NCBI RefSeq assembly: GCF_900102495.1
Contig: NZ_FMVQ01000001.1
Coordinates: forward strand, 372,001-436,000
From: Nitrosospira sp. Nl5
GTDB taxonomy: Bacteria > Pseudomonadota > Gammaproteobacteria > Burkholderiales > Nitrosomonadaceae
Length of the DNA stretch: 64,000 nt
Direction of reading: 5' to 3'
The position numbers and the translations under genes are program-made. This document shows positions 51,046 through 61,102 of the stretch, piece after piece. A model generated the notes under the pieces. It had not been told where the DNA came from, made no database searches, and was given only the letters and a program-made list of their open reading frames with translations. Within the stretch, counting starts at the first letter, position 1; each line of letters begins with the position of its first letter.

Positions 51046-51558
51046 ATGAAAAATAGCCTGTGGATTGCGGGCTTGCTCGGCATTGTTGCGCTTGCCGGCT
51101 GCAGCAGCGTGCCGGAAAGGGGGGCGCCAAGGATCACATCCGTCCCCGGCGCGAAGGTAGACCTTGGCAATACCGCGCTGGTGAAGGAAAACCTGTATGC
51201 GCAATACAGTGACTGGAAAAATACCAGGTACCGGATGGGCGGCTTAAGCAGGAACGGCATTGATTGCTCCGGTTTTGTTTACGTGACATTCAAATCGAAG
51301 CTGGGCGTGGTGCTGCCAAGATCGACGGAGTTCCAGGCGGAGCTGGGCGAGAGCATCGGCAAAAGCCAGTTACGGGCGGGCGACCTCGTTTTTTTCAAGA
51401 CTGGGGGATCTGGGCGGCATGTTGGGGTTTATCTGGAGGACGGCAAGTTCCTGCATGCGTCCACCAGCCAGGGCGTCATGATTTCCGGATTGGACGAGAA
51501 CTACTGGAAGTCCGCGTATTGGAAGGCAAAAAGACTGGAAGTCGATGTGCCTTCGTAA
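51046..51558 (+). CDS. NlpC/P60 murein endopeptidase lipoprotein (MepS/Spr-like)
   Basis: A 170-residue lipoprotein from ATG 51046. ALAGCSS is the lipobox (C19). The NlpC/P60 domain (about 45-165) has the catalytic C74 in IDCSGFV, H125 in GRHVGVY and H137 in FLHAST, plus GDLVFF. It should cleave meso-diaminopimelate cross-links in peptidoglycan. The frame to 50980 adds 22 residues ahead of the signal peptide and is not used. Confidence 0.9.
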   Translation: MKNSLWIAGLLGIVALAGCSSVPERGAPRITSVPGAKVDLGNTALVKENLYAQYSDWKNTRYRMGGLSRNGIDCSGFVYVTFKSKLGVVLPRSTEFQAELGESIGKSQLRAGDLVFFKTGGSGRHVGVYLEDGKFLHASTSQGVMISGLDENYWKSAYWKAKRLEVDVPS

Positions 51559-51828
51559 ATGACGCCCCCTGCCGCTTTATCCTGATAGCTGGCTGGATGC
51601 TCCAGGTATGCCACGCTTGTTAACACTTCCCAATTGATCTTGCAAATATGCTCGATGCGCTATTTCCGCGGCCTGCCGGGAATTATTACACTTTTGCATT
51701 ACCCGTTTTGCCAGACTCGGATAAGGAGTTGTTTTGGCGTAACAAATAAGATTCTTAGTGAATGGCATACAAGTTGCTTGATACAATGTACAGCTTGGTT
51801 ATCTGACTCTGGGGGAGAATCACAAGTA

Positions 51829-52242
51829 ATGCGGACGCAACATGTCATTAACATAGTCGGAATGACTCTTTTTATGCTGGCAGGATGCCAGGGCACCCCC
51901 ACCTCCATACCGGTACCGCAAACTTTCGCGGCTCCATTAAAAACGGAGGTGGGAGAAATCACCAAAAAGACGGCGAAGGAGTACTCGGCCTGCGTCTGGT
52001 CGAACGCCGAAAAGATGAGGGCGGGTTCGGCTGATTCCCGCCTGGTTGTGGATACCGCGGTGAGTTCATGCAAAAAGGGCGTTCAGCGATTACAGCTGGC
52101 ATTGGTTGTCGATAAAACAGACCCTCTTTTCGCAAGGTCATATGTGGACACGATAGTGGAAAACGCAAGAACAGAAGCAATGGTGCTTGTTCTTAAAGGC
52201 AACGCGAAAGACGCGAAAGATAGGGACGCAAAACAGCGGTAG
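51829..52242 (+). CDS. Small lipoprotein of unknown function
   Basis: A 137-residue protein from ATG 51829 after GGGGGAGAATCAC. FMLAGCQG is the lipobox. The mature region is helical with two cysteines (YSACVWSNAE, SSCKKGVQRL) and a charged tail (KDAKDRDAKQR). No family is recognised. The long upstream frame is unsupported. Confidence 0.65.
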   Translation: MRTQHVINIVGMTLFMLAGCQGTPTSIPVPQTFAAPLKTEVGEITKKTAKEYSACVWSNAEKMRAGSADSRLVVDTAVSSCKKGVQRLQLALVVDKTDPLFARSYVDTIVENARTEAMVLVLKGNAKDAKDRDAKQR

Positions 52243-52298
52243 GCTGACTCGTCTCCGGATGCGTTTGTCGGGGGGCGGTCGATTATTTCTTGCTTGGG

Positions 52299-52760
52299 TC
52301 AGGAGGGTTGGCGGGGTTTGACGGTAAGGACCGGGCAGGAAGCGTGCCTGACGACATATTCCGCGATGCTCCCCAACGTTAAATGATTCCACCCGGTATA
52401 GCCATGCGTGCCGAGAATGAGCAGATCGGCGTTGTGTTCGGCGGCGACGCTGACAATGACTTTCCCGGTGCGGCCTTCGACGAAAATCGTCTCGACCTGC
52501 ATGCCCAGCGACTCTGCCAGCTCATCAAGCGATTCTTTTCCTCTCTGGCGGGTCTTTTCGAGGCTGGCGTCCACCCATTCTTCGAAGCCGGGCGTGTAAT
52601 AGTAGGGCGAGGGAACCATCCACCCGCTCGGTTCAAACACATGCAGGAGCTTGAGTTCCACTTTGAGTGACTGAGCCATCCATACGGCATAGCGAACCGC
52701 GTCCTGGGAGGCTTCTGAGAAATCGGTAGCCAGGATGATCTTGCGTATGAGTGGGTCCAT
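52299..52760 (-). CDS. Universal stress protein (UspA family)
   Basis: A 153-residue protein after ATAAGGAGCGCACCC. It starts IRKIILATDFSEASQDAVRYAVWMA and carries the nucleotide-binding G-x2-G-x9-G-S signature (GTHGYTGWNHLTLGS) before CPVLTV. This is the ATP-binding class. It is divergent from composite repeat copy C. Confidence 0.94.
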   Translation of the reverse strand: MDPLIRKIILATDFSEASQDAVRYAVWMAQSLKVELKLLHVFEPSGWMVPSPYYYTPGFEEWVDASLEKTRQRGKESLDELAESLGMQVETIFVEGRTGKVIVSVAAEHNADLLILGTHGYTGWNHLTLGSIAEYVVRHASCPVLTVKPRQPS

Positions 52761-52817
52761 GGGTGCGCTCCTTATTCAGAAAATTTCATGATATCGGCTT
52801 ACATGTAAAGCCTTTAC

Positions 52818-53048
52818 GTGGATACTCTGTTCGCTGCCAACGATATTTTTTTCTTTATGCAGGCACATTACCTTACACCTGCTTCCCTTTACCCTGTCAT
52901 TCCCGCGAAAGCGGGAATCCATGGGTTTTCGGTTGCACGAATTCACCTACTCCCGCGAGATGACGGACTGTTGCAGTCAGTGCCTGGATTCCCGCTTTCG
53001 CGGGAATGACGAAGCTTTGTAGATGGGTAAAGCGCAGGGTAACCCATC
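52818..53048. repeat. Composite palindromic repeat, full copy C
   Basis: Starts GTGGATACTCTGTTC, passes TTCTTTATGCAGGCACATT and a TTCCCGCGAAAGCGGGAA palindrome pair, and ends AACCCATC. It matches 31188-30952 in inverse orientation throughout. It lies between the Usp and Msr genes. Confidence 0.85.
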
Positions 53049-53140
53049 AAAACCGCTGGCGCGACTGCAATTTAGTGAAACACAATGATGGGCTGCGCTC
53101 GCTCTACCTATCTTATGGAAATCAAATCGAGGGACATGAT

Positions 53141-54415
53141 TTACCGGTCCGGGATAAACTTCAGGACATTGCCGTTGATGCAATAGCGCTTGAAGCCGGG
53201 AGCCGGGCCGTCATTGAATACGTGCCCGAGGTGAATGCCGGAGCTTGCGCTGCGCACTTCGACACGCGCCATTCCATGGGAACCGTCCTGATGCAGGGTC
53301 GTGGCGCCTTCAGGCGATTCGAAAAAACTGGGCCAGCCTGTTCCGCTCTCGAATTTGGTATTGCTGAGAAAAAGCGTCGCACCCGTGATGGGGTCGACAA
53401 ATCTCCCCGGGCGCTTTTCGTCAAGATTGGGCGCGGTGAAGGGAGGCTCGGTGCCTTGCTGGAAGGCAATTTTTTGCTGTTCGGGCGACAGCAATTGGAA
53501 GCCCAGCCATTTCCAGAAATTCGACTTCTCGCCGTTATAGCCGGTGTAACGGGTAACCTCTTTGCCATACTTGAACAGCACTACGGTAGGCGCCGCAACC
53601 AAGGGCTTTTCCAATTCCCAGCCAGCGGGGGGGTTGGCGCTTATTGTCGCGGCGACGGGAATTTCGGCTTGCCAATGACTCAGTATGTCTTTTTCGAATA
53701 GTTTGCAAAATTCGCAATTCTCAACTTCGAACACGATTAATTGTTGAGCGAAATTGAGCTCGCTGTCATCCAGGGTTTTGAGGGGATCGAGGGAGTTAAT
53801 GGGTTTGGCCGCAATATCGGCGGAAGCGCTATCCTGCGCAACCTCCCGGCTTGATTCGGGATATTTCACTCCGGTGCCGCCAAGCCCGCAGTAACCGCCG
53901 GGATTCTTCTTCAGGTAGTTCTGATGATAGTCCTCGGCGGTGATGTAATTTTTCAACGGTAAAATTTCGGTGGTAATCCTGCCAAAGCCGGCAGCATCAA
54001 GCGCTCCCTGGTATGCTGCCTGGGTTGCCAGCGCCGTGCTTTTTTGTGCCGGGTCATGATAATAAATGGCGCTGCGGTAATTGCTGCCGATATCGTTACC
54101 CTGGCGATCGCCCTGGGTGGGATTATGGCTTTCCCAGAAGTTGCTTAAAATCTCCTGCAGCGTTACCTGGTCCGGATTGAAAGTGACCTTCACCACTTCC
54201 GCATGGTTGCGGACGCCGGTTCTGCCGATGCGAAGCGCTCTTTCATGATTCAGGATTTCCTGGTAGCCAACGCCCGGGAGATCGCCGCCCGCATAGCCGC
54301 TTTCCACCTCGATCACTCCAGGAATTTCACCCATGCGTTTTTCAGCACCCCAGAAGCAGCCCATGCCCAGGACGATAAAATCTGTTTTCTGACTCTTTGC
54401 CACGGTTTTCTCCAT
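53141..54415 (-). CDS. msrAB: Fused MsrA-thioredoxin-like-MsrB methionine sulfoxide reductase
   Basis: A 424-residue protein from ATG 54415 after AAGGAGCATACGCA. MsrA (about 10-185) has catalytic C20 in GMGCFWGAE and C176 in GGYCGLGG. A thioredoxin-like segment (about 215-305) has C234-E-F-C237. MsrB (about 306-424) has catalytic C412 in RYCING and GHVFNDGPAPG, but the usual zinc cysteines are replaced (DPITG). It should reduce both S- and R-methionine sulfoxide with its own electron relay. No signal peptide is visible, so the location is probably cytoplasmic. Confidence 0.88.
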   Translation of the reverse strand: MEKTVAKSQKTDFIVLGMGCFWGAEKRMGEIPGVIEVESGYAGGDLPGVGYQEILNHERALRIGRTGVRNHAEVVKVTFNPDQVTLQEILSNFWESHNPTQGDRQGNDIGSNYRSAIYYHDPAQKSTALATQAAYQGALDAAGFGRITTEILPLKNYITAEDYHQNYLKKNPGGYCGLGGTGVKYPESSREVAQDSASADIAAKPINSLDPLKTLDDSELNFAQQLIVFEVENCEFCKLFEKDILSHWQAEIPVAATISANPPAGWELEKPLVAAPTVVLFKYGKEVTRYTGYNGEKSNFWKWLGFQLLSPEQQKIAFQQGTEPPFTAPNLDEKRPGRFVDPITGATLFLSNTKFESGTGWPSFFESPEGATTLHQDGSHGMARVEVRSASSGIHLGHVFNDGPAPGFKRYCINGNVLKFIPDR

Positions 54416-54887
54416 TGCGTATGCTCCTTGCGCGATAGCGCGGCACATTTCAGGGCGTCTACAAATCAATCCCGCCGATCGTGGATTCGGGCGAGAGCGC
54501 TAATCTATGTGTCTATGTTACTTGCTTTTTGCGACCATGGGAGCAGCTCATTTCGCACGTCAATAAATGGTCAAAAAATATTATCAGATGATATTATGCA
54601 GGGAAAGTCTAGCCACGCGTGAAACTCTGCCTCATCAAGACTTGGGAGAGGCGTGCAAGATTGCGGCGCGGCATTTGCGATAAACGAAGGCCCTGCATTT
54701 ACCGGTATTCGCAAACACTTCTCGCCTCGATGGGTAAATAAACGGTTTTACTATTTGCCTGTATCCGCCTTTATCTGCACGTACCACACGCTATCCATCC
54801 CATTTATTGATGTTTCCGCGCTTTGATTCAAAGGCTGGGCGATGCTTGCCATCGTCCGCCCGCCCAGGAGAATAATATCAGCACACC
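54416..54887. other. 472-bp divergent region
   Basis: It separates the Msr and antiporter genes and must contain their promoters. Frames within it are shadows, and I do not see a defined operator or repeat. Confidence 0.4.
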
Positions 54888-57872
54888 ATGTCGCTAACCT
54901 GGATTGTCATTCTGCCGTTTGCGGGCAGTCTCTGTGCCGCATTCCTGCCATCCCACGCGCGCAATACCGCAGCCTGGCTGGCAGGCGGAGTTGCACTCGC
55001 CTGCGTCGCCCTGACGTTCCAGTTTTACCCGCAGATGATGGGCGGCGCCGTGGTGCGTGACGTGGTCCAGTGGGCGCCGTCGCTGGGCCTCGACTTCACG
55101 TTTCGCATGGATGGTTTCGCATGGCTGTTTGCCATGCTGGTGACCGTGATGGGCGCGCTGGTGATCCTGTACGCGCGGTATTACATGGCGCCGCAAGATC
55201 CGGTGCCACGTTTTTTCTCTTTTTTCCTGGCCTTCATGGGCGCCATGCTCGGCGTGGTGCTGTCGGGCAACCTGATTCAGCTGGTGGTGTTCTGGGAGTT
55301 GACCAGCCTGACCTCATTCATGCTTATCGCATACTGGTATCACCGTGCCGACGCGCGCCGCGGGGCTCGCATGGCGCTGACAGTCACGGCCGGGGGCGGC
55401 TTATGCCTGCTCGCGGGCGTGCTGATATTGGGGCGCATCGTGGGCAGTTACGACCTGGATGCCGTGCTGGCGTCGGGTGAGCTGGTCCGCGCGCATTCCT
55501 GGTATCTGCCGGCGCTGATTCTGATTGCATTGGGAGCGCTGACCAAGAGCGCCCAATTCCCATTTCATTTCTGGCTGCCGCACGCGATGGCGGCGCCAAC
55601 GCCGGTATCGGTCTATCTGCATTCCGCAACCATGGTCAAGGCGGGGGTGTTCCTGCTGGTGCGGCTCTGGCCCGTGCTTGCCGGCACCGACGCCTGGTTC
55701 TGGATCATCGGCAGCGCGGGCCTTTCCTCGCTGGTCCTGGGCGCATACATGGCAATCTTTCAGCGGGACATGAAGGGCGTGCTGGCGTACTCGACCATCA
55801 GCCATCTGGGCCTGATTACGCTGCTGCTTGGCCTGAACAGCGCGCTTGCGTTGATCGCCGCCATTTTTCATATTGTGAACCACGCCACGTTCAAGGCGTC
55901 GCTGTTCATGGCGGCGGGCATGGTCGACCACGAAACCGGCACGCGCGATCTGTCGCGGCTGAGCGGCCTGTACCGTGCGATGCCTCTGACCGCCACGCTT
56001 GCCACCGTGGGGGCCGCGGCGATGGCTGGGGTGCCGTTGCTCAATGGCTTCATCTCGAAAGAGATGTTTTTCACCGAGACGATATTCATCAGCGGCAACT
56101 TGATCACGCGCCTCGGTTTGCCCGCCATGGCTGTGATCTGGGGGATATTCAGCGTTGCGTATTCGCTGCGTTTTATCCTGCAAGTATTTTTTGGGCCGTC
56201 AGCCCGGGATTTGCCGAGAAATCCGCATGAGCCGCCACGGTGGATGCTGCTGCCCAGCGCGCTGCTGGTGGCGGCCTGCCTGGTGGTTGGCATGGTTCCC
56301 GCGAAAACCATAGAGCCATATCTGGACGTGGCATCGCTGTCCGTGCTGGGGGCAGACATGCCCCTCCACAGCCTGGCGGTATGGCATGGCGTAAGTTTGC
56401 CGCTGATCATGAGCCTGCTGGCGATGGCTGGCGGCGTCCTGCTGTACCGGGCGCTTGGAAAATATCAGCAGGGCACCGCAGTGGTGCCACTGGTCGACCG
56501 GTTCCATCTGGACGGCAAGCGCATTTTTGAATTCCTTCTCGAAAAGCTTGACGTATCGGCCAGAGGGCTGACGCAGTGGCTGTCGACAGAGCGCCTGCAA
56601 GTGCAGTTGCTGCTTCTGATTTGTGCGGCATTCGCGAGCGCGCTGATACCGTTATCGCATGGAGGGCTTCCTGAGGGCGACATGTCCGTGGCGGCAATCG
56701 ATCCGGCCTTCGCCATGATGTGGCTGGTTGGCGCGGTTTGCGCGATCGCCGCCGCAGCCCAGGCCAAGTATCACCGTCTGGCGGCATTGAGCCTGTCGGG
56801 CGCGGCGGGACTGGCTACCTGCATGACGTTCGTCTGGTTTTCAGCGCCCGATCTTGCGCTGACGCAACTCGTGGTGGAGGTGGTGACGCTCGTGTTGATC
56901 CTGCTTGGGTTGCGTTGGCTTCCACCGCGTTATAAATCTATCGACGACGATGCGCGTTCGCTTGGGGCGCGTATCCGCGCCAGAAGCCGGCGGCTGCGAG
57001 ACCTGGGGCTGGCGATTGTTGCCGGCGCCGGAATGACCATACTCAGCTTTGCGGTGCTGACGCGGCAGGCCGGGGAGGGCATTTCGCCGTTCTTCATCGA
57101 GAATTCCCTGCTGTTGGCCGGCGGCGCCAATGTGATCAATGTGATCCTGGTCGATTTTCGCGGTTTCGATACGCTGGGCGAGATTACTGTGCTGGGCATC
57201 GTGGCGCTGACCGTGTTCGCGCTTTTGCGACGGTTCCGCCCCGCGCCCGAGAGCATGGGATTGACGCCCCAGCAGCAAGAGCAGGATGCGCAAACCGGCC
57301 GCTCGCCGCCCGACCCGCACGCGTTGCTGCCAGTTGGACCGATGATGCTGCCGGCGGTGATCGTGCAACTGCTGCTGCCGGTTGCGGGCATGGTAGCGGT
57401 CTTTTTTCTGCTGCGCGGGCACAATGAACCCGGAGGCGGATTTGTCGCCGGGCTGATCGTGACGACGGCGGTTATCCTGCAATACCTGGTAGGCGGTACG
57501 GCCTGGGCGGAATCGCGCACCCGCATTCATCCACAGTACTGGATCGCCCTGGGGCTGTTATGCGCGGCGGGGGCAGGCGTGTCGGCATGGCTGGCGCCAC
57601 GGCAGTTTCTGTCGGCCCTGACGTGGCACACGACGCTGCCGGTGATCGGCGAGTTGCACCTTTCCACCGTGCTGCTGTTCGATCTGGGCGTATTTCTTTT
57701 AGTGGTCGGCGCAGCGGTGCTGATCCTGGTGGCGCTGGCGCACCAATCACGACGCGGACATCGCAAGGCAGCTCCTACCCACGTAGAACCAAAATACGAG
57801 GTGGCGCCAGGCGAAATGCCATCCACACCGGCCACGGCCTACGCTCTGGTTCAGCCCAACAAGGGGGATTGA
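54888..57872 (+). CDS. Mrp-type Na+/H+ antiporter subunit A (A-B fusion)
   Basis: A 994-residue membrane protein. The N-terminal two thirds is a MrpA proton-channel domain with conserved KSAQFPFHFWLP, YSTISHLG and HATFKASLFM. The C-terminal third (about 800-960) is a MrpB-like domain with HNEPGGGFVAGL, so the A and B subunits are fused, as in the PhaAB form. It begins a six-gene operon, with the TGATG overlap into the next gene. It exports Na+ or K+ in exchange for protons. Confidence 0.94.
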   Translation: MSLTWIVILPFAGSLCAAFLPSHARNTAAWLAGGVALACVALTFQFYPQMMGGAVVRDVVQWAPSLGLDFTFRMDGFAWLFAMLVTVMGALVILYARYYMAPQDPVPRFFSFFLAFMGAMLGVVLSGNLIQLVVFWELTSLTSFMLIAYWYHRADARRGARMALTVTAGGGLCLLAGVLILGRIVGSYDLDAVLASGELVRAHSWYLPALILIALGALTKSAQFPFHFWLPHAMAAPTPVSVYLHSATMVKAGVFLLVRLWPVLAGTDAWFWIIGSAGLSSLVLGAYMAIFQRDMKGVLAYSTISHLGLITLLLGLNSALALIAAIFHIVNHATFKASLFMAAGMVDHETGTRDLSRLSGLYRAMPLTATLATVGAAAMAGVPLLNGFISKEMFFTETIFISGNLITRLGLPAMAVIWGIFSVAYSLRFILQVFFGPSARDLPRNPHEPPRWMLLPSALLVAACLVVGMVPAKTIEPYLDVASLSVLGADMPLHSLAVWHGVSLPLIMSLLAMAGGVLLYRALGKYQQGTAVVPLVDRFHLDGKRIFEFLLEKLDVSARGLTQWLSTERLQVQLLLLICAAFASALIPLSHGGLPEGDMSVAAIDPAFAMMWLVGAVCAIAAAAQAKYHRLAALSLSGAAGLATCMTFVWFSAPDLALTQLVVEVVTLVLILLGLRWLPPRYKSIDDDARSLGARIRARSRRLRDLGLAIVAGAGMTILSFAVLTRQAGEGISPFFIENSLLLAGGANVINVILVDFRGFDTLGEITVLGIVALTVFALLRRFRPAPESMGLTPQQQEQDAQTGRSPPDPHALLPVGPMMLPAVIVQLLLPVAGMVAVFFLLRGHNEPGGGFVAGLIVTTAVILQYLVGGTAWAESRTRIHPQYWIALGLLCAAGAGVSAWLAPRQFLSALTWHTTLPVIGELHLSTVLLFDLGVFLLVVGAAVLILVALAHQSRRGHRKAAPTHVEPKYEVAPGEMPSTPATAYALVQPNKGD

Positions 57873-58216
57873 TGGAAGTTGTCTACGCACTGGCTATTGG
57901 AGTGTTGACCGGATCGGGTGTGTGGCTGCTGCTGCGGCCACGCACCTTTCAGGTCATCATGGGCCTCTCTCTGCTATCGTACGCGGTCAATCTGTTCATT
58001 TTCGGGATGGGACGATTGACGGTTGGAAGCGCACCCATTATCGACGCTATCAAGCAAACCGATCCATCTCTTTACGACGATCCTGTACCGCAGGCGCTGG
58101 TGCTGACGGCAATCGTGATCGGCTTCGCCACCACCGCGCTGTTTCTGGTCGTGCTGCTGGCTTCTCGCGGCTTGACAGGTACCGATCATGTCGACGGTGA
58201 AGATTCCGAACCATGA
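57872..58216 (+). CDS. Antiporter subunit C (MnhC/MrpC)
   Basis: A 114-residue subunit with three helices, starting at ATG 57872, where TGATG couples it to subunit A. GLSLLSYAVNLFIFGMG and DPVPQALVLTAIVIGFATTALFL match MrpC, a NuoK-like protein. It ends with an ATGA overlap into the D gene. Confidence 0.93.
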   Translation: MEVVYALAIGVLTGSGVWLLLRPRTFQVIMGLSLLSYAVNLFIFGMGRLTVGSAPIIDAIKQTDPSLYDDPVPQALVLTAIVIGFATTALFLVVLLASRGLTGTDHVDGEDSEP

Positions 58217-59871
58217 GCAACTGGTTGCAACATCTTCCCATATTCCCGGTCGTCATCCCTTTGGTGGCGGGCGCGGCGATGTTGCTGTTCGCCGACGCCC
58301 GGCGCACGGAACGTACCGTTATTGCCCTTTTTGCCACGCTGGCAAATCTGGCGGCAGCGGCTGCGCTGGTCTATATGGCAAGCGAAGGGATGCCGGAGGT
58401 CTGGCCGGGCGGGATTGCGGTCTACCTGCTGGGTGGCTGGCAGGCGCCATTCGGCATCGTGCTGGTGGTGGACCGGTTGGCGGCGGTGATGCTGATGCTG
58501 AACGCGGTGCTGGCGTTGACATCGCTGGTGTATGCGCTGGCACGCTGGAAACGGATGGGGCCGCATTTTCAATCGCTATTCCAGTTCCTGGTCATGGGAA
58601 TAAATGGCGCATTCCTGACCGGCGATCTATTCAATCTGTTCGTATTTGTCGAAGTGTTGCTCGCGGCATCCTATGGGCTCGTGCTGCATGGGCTTGGCGA
58701 ACCCCGGGTCAAGGCGGGGCTGCACTACATTGCCGTCAATCTGGCGGGATCGTTTGTTTTCCTGATCGGAGTTTCATTGATTTATGGCGTGAGCGGTACG
58801 CTGAACATGGCTGATCTCGCCGCTCGGGTGCCAGCGCTGGATGACGGCGACCGTATTCTGTTCGAAACGGGAGCCGCGATCCTGGGCGTGGCGTTTCTGC
58901 TCAAGGCGGGAGCGTGGCCATTGAACTTCTGGTTGTCCTCCGCTTATAGCGCCGCGGCTCCACCTGTGGCGGCCGTATTCTCGATCATGACCAAGGTCGG
59001 AATTTATGCGCTGTTGCGGCTGGGGTCGCTGCTGTCCGACTCATCCGCAGCGGGTGCGCCGGCTCCATTCAATGACGGGTGGCTGTTCGGCATCGGCCTG
59101 GCCACGCTTGCGCTGGGTGCCGCCGGCATGCTGAGCGCGCAGCAACCGCAACGGCTGGCCGCGTATTGTGTCATTGCATCATCCGGTACGTTGCTGGCGG
59201 CGCTCGGGCTGGGCGGCGCCGGGATGAAGAGCGCGGCGTTGTTTTACCTGGTCAGCTCGGTTCTGGCTACCGGCGCTTTTTTCATGCTGAGCGAAATGAT
59301 TGAGCGTACGGAGCGGTTCGGCGAAAACGTGCTGGCGATCACGTTTGAATCATTTGGTCTCGAAGACCCGCTCGATCCCAGCCTTCCTGACGACGTCGTG
59401 GGAACTGTCATCCCCGCGGCCATGGCATTTCTGGGCCTGAGTTTCATCGCTTGCGCCCTCCTGGTGACGGGTTTGCCGCCGCTATCGGGCTTCGTCGCCA
59501 AATTCATGATTCTTTCGGCATCGCTCGGTACCGCGCCGCTTGAGACGCTGCCCATATCGGTATGGATGCTGTGGGCGGCGATACTGGGATCAAGCCTGAC
59601 CGCCGTCATCGCCCTGGGTAAAATGGGAGGACGATTATTCTGGAGCTCGGAGGACATCGTGACACCGCGGCTGCATCTTATCGAGGCGGCGCCGGTCGCC
59701 GTATTGCTGCTGCTGAGCGTGGCGCTGGCGGTAGGGGCTGGCCCGGCTGCGGATTATCTGGTTCTCGCGGGGCATTCGCTGTCTTCGCCACAAACATACA
59801 TCGAGGCGGTATTGGGGAGTGCGCTTTCGCCGCCTCCGTCAACCGGAATTGAGGGAAATTGGGGGAATTGA
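58213..59871 (+). CDS. Antiporter subunit D (MnhD/MrpD)
   Basis: A 552-residue proton-translocating subunit related to NuoM/N. KAGAWPLNFWLSSAY and the region with IMTKVGIYALLR hold the conserved Lys residues in the channel helices. It starts with an ATGA overlap. The subunit pairs with A to form the ion path. Confidence 0.94.
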   Translation: MSNWLQHLPIFPVVIPLVAGAAMLLFADARRTERTVIALFATLANLAAAAALVYMASEGMPEVWPGGIAVYLLGGWQAPFGIVLVVDRLAAVMLMLNAVLALTSLVYALARWKRMGPHFQSLFQFLVMGINGAFLTGDLFNLFVFVEVLLAASYGLVLHGLGEPRVKAGLHYIAVNLAGSFVFLIGVSLIYGVSGTLNMADLAARVPALDDGDRILFETGAAILGVAFLLKAGAWPLNFWLSSAYSAAAPPVAAVFSIMTKVGIYALLRLGSLLSDSSAAGAPAPFNDGWLFGIGLATLALGAAGMLSAQQPQRLAAYCVIASSGTLLAALGLGGAGMKSAALFYLVSSVLATGAFFMLSEMIERTERFGENVLAITFESFGLEDPLDPSLPDDVVGTVIPAAMAFLGLSFIACALLVTGLPPLSGFVAKFMILSASLGTAPLETLPISVWMLWAAILGSSLTAVIALGKMGGRLFWSSEDIVTPRLHLIEAAPVAVLLLLSVALAVGAGPAADYLVLAGHSLSSPQTYIEAVLGSALSPPPSTGIEGNWGN

Positions 59872-59874
59872 GCG

Positions 59875-60363
59875 ATGAAGCGCTGGCCATCCGTAACGCT
59901 GTTTACCGTTACCTTGTTTGTCTTATGGCTCCTGCTCAACAATACGCTGGCGCCTGGGCAGTTGCTGCTGGGCCTGGTGCTGACGGTCGCGGCCGCACTT
60001 GCCACCGCCGCGATACGGCCATTACGCGCCCGTCCCCACCATCTGCCGGTGGCGATCAGGCTGTTTTTCGTTGTGCTGCTTGATATCGCCCGCTCCAATA
60101 TCGCCGTGGCGGACGTTATCCTGGGGCCTGCAAAACGGCGCTTCAATTCGGGCTTCATGAAAATTCCCATTGATTTGCGTGATCCGTACGGGCTCGCGGC
60201 GCTGGCCTGTATAATCACTTCGACGCCGGGAACGGTCTGGGCCGGGCTTACGCCTGATGGAAGCACGCTGACTATCCATGTGCTGGATCTGCAGGACGAG
60301 GAAACCTGGGTCCGCACCATCAAGGACCGCTACGAACATCCGTTGATAGAGATTTTCGAATGA
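59875..60363 (+). CDS. Antiporter subunit E (MnhE/MrpE)
   Basis: A 162-residue subunit, three bases after the D stop. Its N-terminal two hydrophobic helices, ARSNIAVADVILGP, and the soluble C-terminal domain (ITSTPGTVWAGLTPDGSTLTIHVLD) are typical of MrpE. Confidence 0.93.
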   Translation: MKRWPSVTLFTVTLFVLWLLLNNTLAPGQLLLGLVLTVAAALATAAIRPLRARPHHLPVAIRLFFVVLLDIARSNIAVADVILGPAKRRFNSGFMKIPIDLRDPYGLAALACIITSTPGTVWAGLTPDGSTLTIHVLDLQDEETWVRTIKDRYEHPLIEIFE

Positions 60364-60641
60364 CTACACTGTTACCCTGGGCGGTGTCCTTTGCGCTGAT
60401 CGCCCTCGCAATCGCCATGCTATGCGCGGCACTCCGGTTGTTGCGTGGACCGGCAGCGGAAGATCGCGTGTTGGCACTTGACACGCTATATGTCAATTGC
60501 ATGATAGTGACGCTGACGCTGGGCATCCAGTATGGCTCCAGAGTCTATTTTGACATTGCCCTGCTGATTGCATTGTTCGGTTTCGTCGGTTCGGCCGCAA
60601 TGGCGAAATTCCTGTTGCGTGGAGAGGTGATCGAGCCATGA
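60360..60641 (+). CDS. Antiporter subunit F (MnhF/MrpF)
   Basis: A 93-residue, three-helix subunit. LLRGPAAEDRVLALDTLYVN and the FDIALLIALFGFVGSAAMAKFL end are the MrpF pattern. ATGA overlaps with both neighbours indicate translational coupling. Confidence 0.92.
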   Translation: MTTLLPWAVSFALIALAIAMLCAALRLLRGPAAEDRVLALDTLYVNCMIVTLTLGIQYGSRVYFDIALLIALFGFVGSAAMAKFLLRGEVIEP

Positions 60642-60991
60642 CATTGGTCGATATTCCCTTCTGGGCAGATCTGCTGGCGTCATTGCTGCTGGTGCTGGGT
60701 AGCATATTGGCGCTGATCGGTTCGTCCGGCTTGCTGCGGCTGCCTGATTTGTTTGCGCGACTACATGGGCCGACGATGGGCAATACGCTCGGCCTGGGTT
60801 GCGTGCTGCTGGCGTCGATAGTGATTGCTTCTGTAGCGGCCGACCGCCTTGTGTTTCAGGAGCTGCTGATCGCGCTGTTTGTGGTGGCAACGTCTCCCGT
60901 GACAGCGATGCTGCTGATGCGGGCTGGAATATACCGCAGGCGCGCGGATGGCGACAAGAAAGCGATGCCCCGGCCGGAGGAAAACGCCTAG
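60638..60991 (+). CDS. Antiporter subunit G (MnhG/MrpG)
   Basis: A 117-residue subunit with three helices and a charged tail. GSSGLLRLPDLFARLHGPTMGNTLG and VATSPVTAMLLMRAG match MrpG. It is the last gene; the operon order is AB-C-D-E-F-G. Confidence 0.92.
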   Translation: MTLVDIPFWADLLASLLLVLGSILALIGSSGLLRLPDLFARLHGPTMGNTLGLGCVLLASIVIASVAADRLVFQELLIALFVVATSPVTAMLLMRAGIYRRRADGDKKAMPRPEENA

Positions 60992-61102
60992 GAATCCGGT
61001 CCCTGAGCTTTGCATGTGTTGTGAAGTCATGCCGAGCTAACCTGGTTAAACACCTCCAACCCCGGCCCACCGAAATATTACCGGCCTTATACCCTGACCG
61101 CT

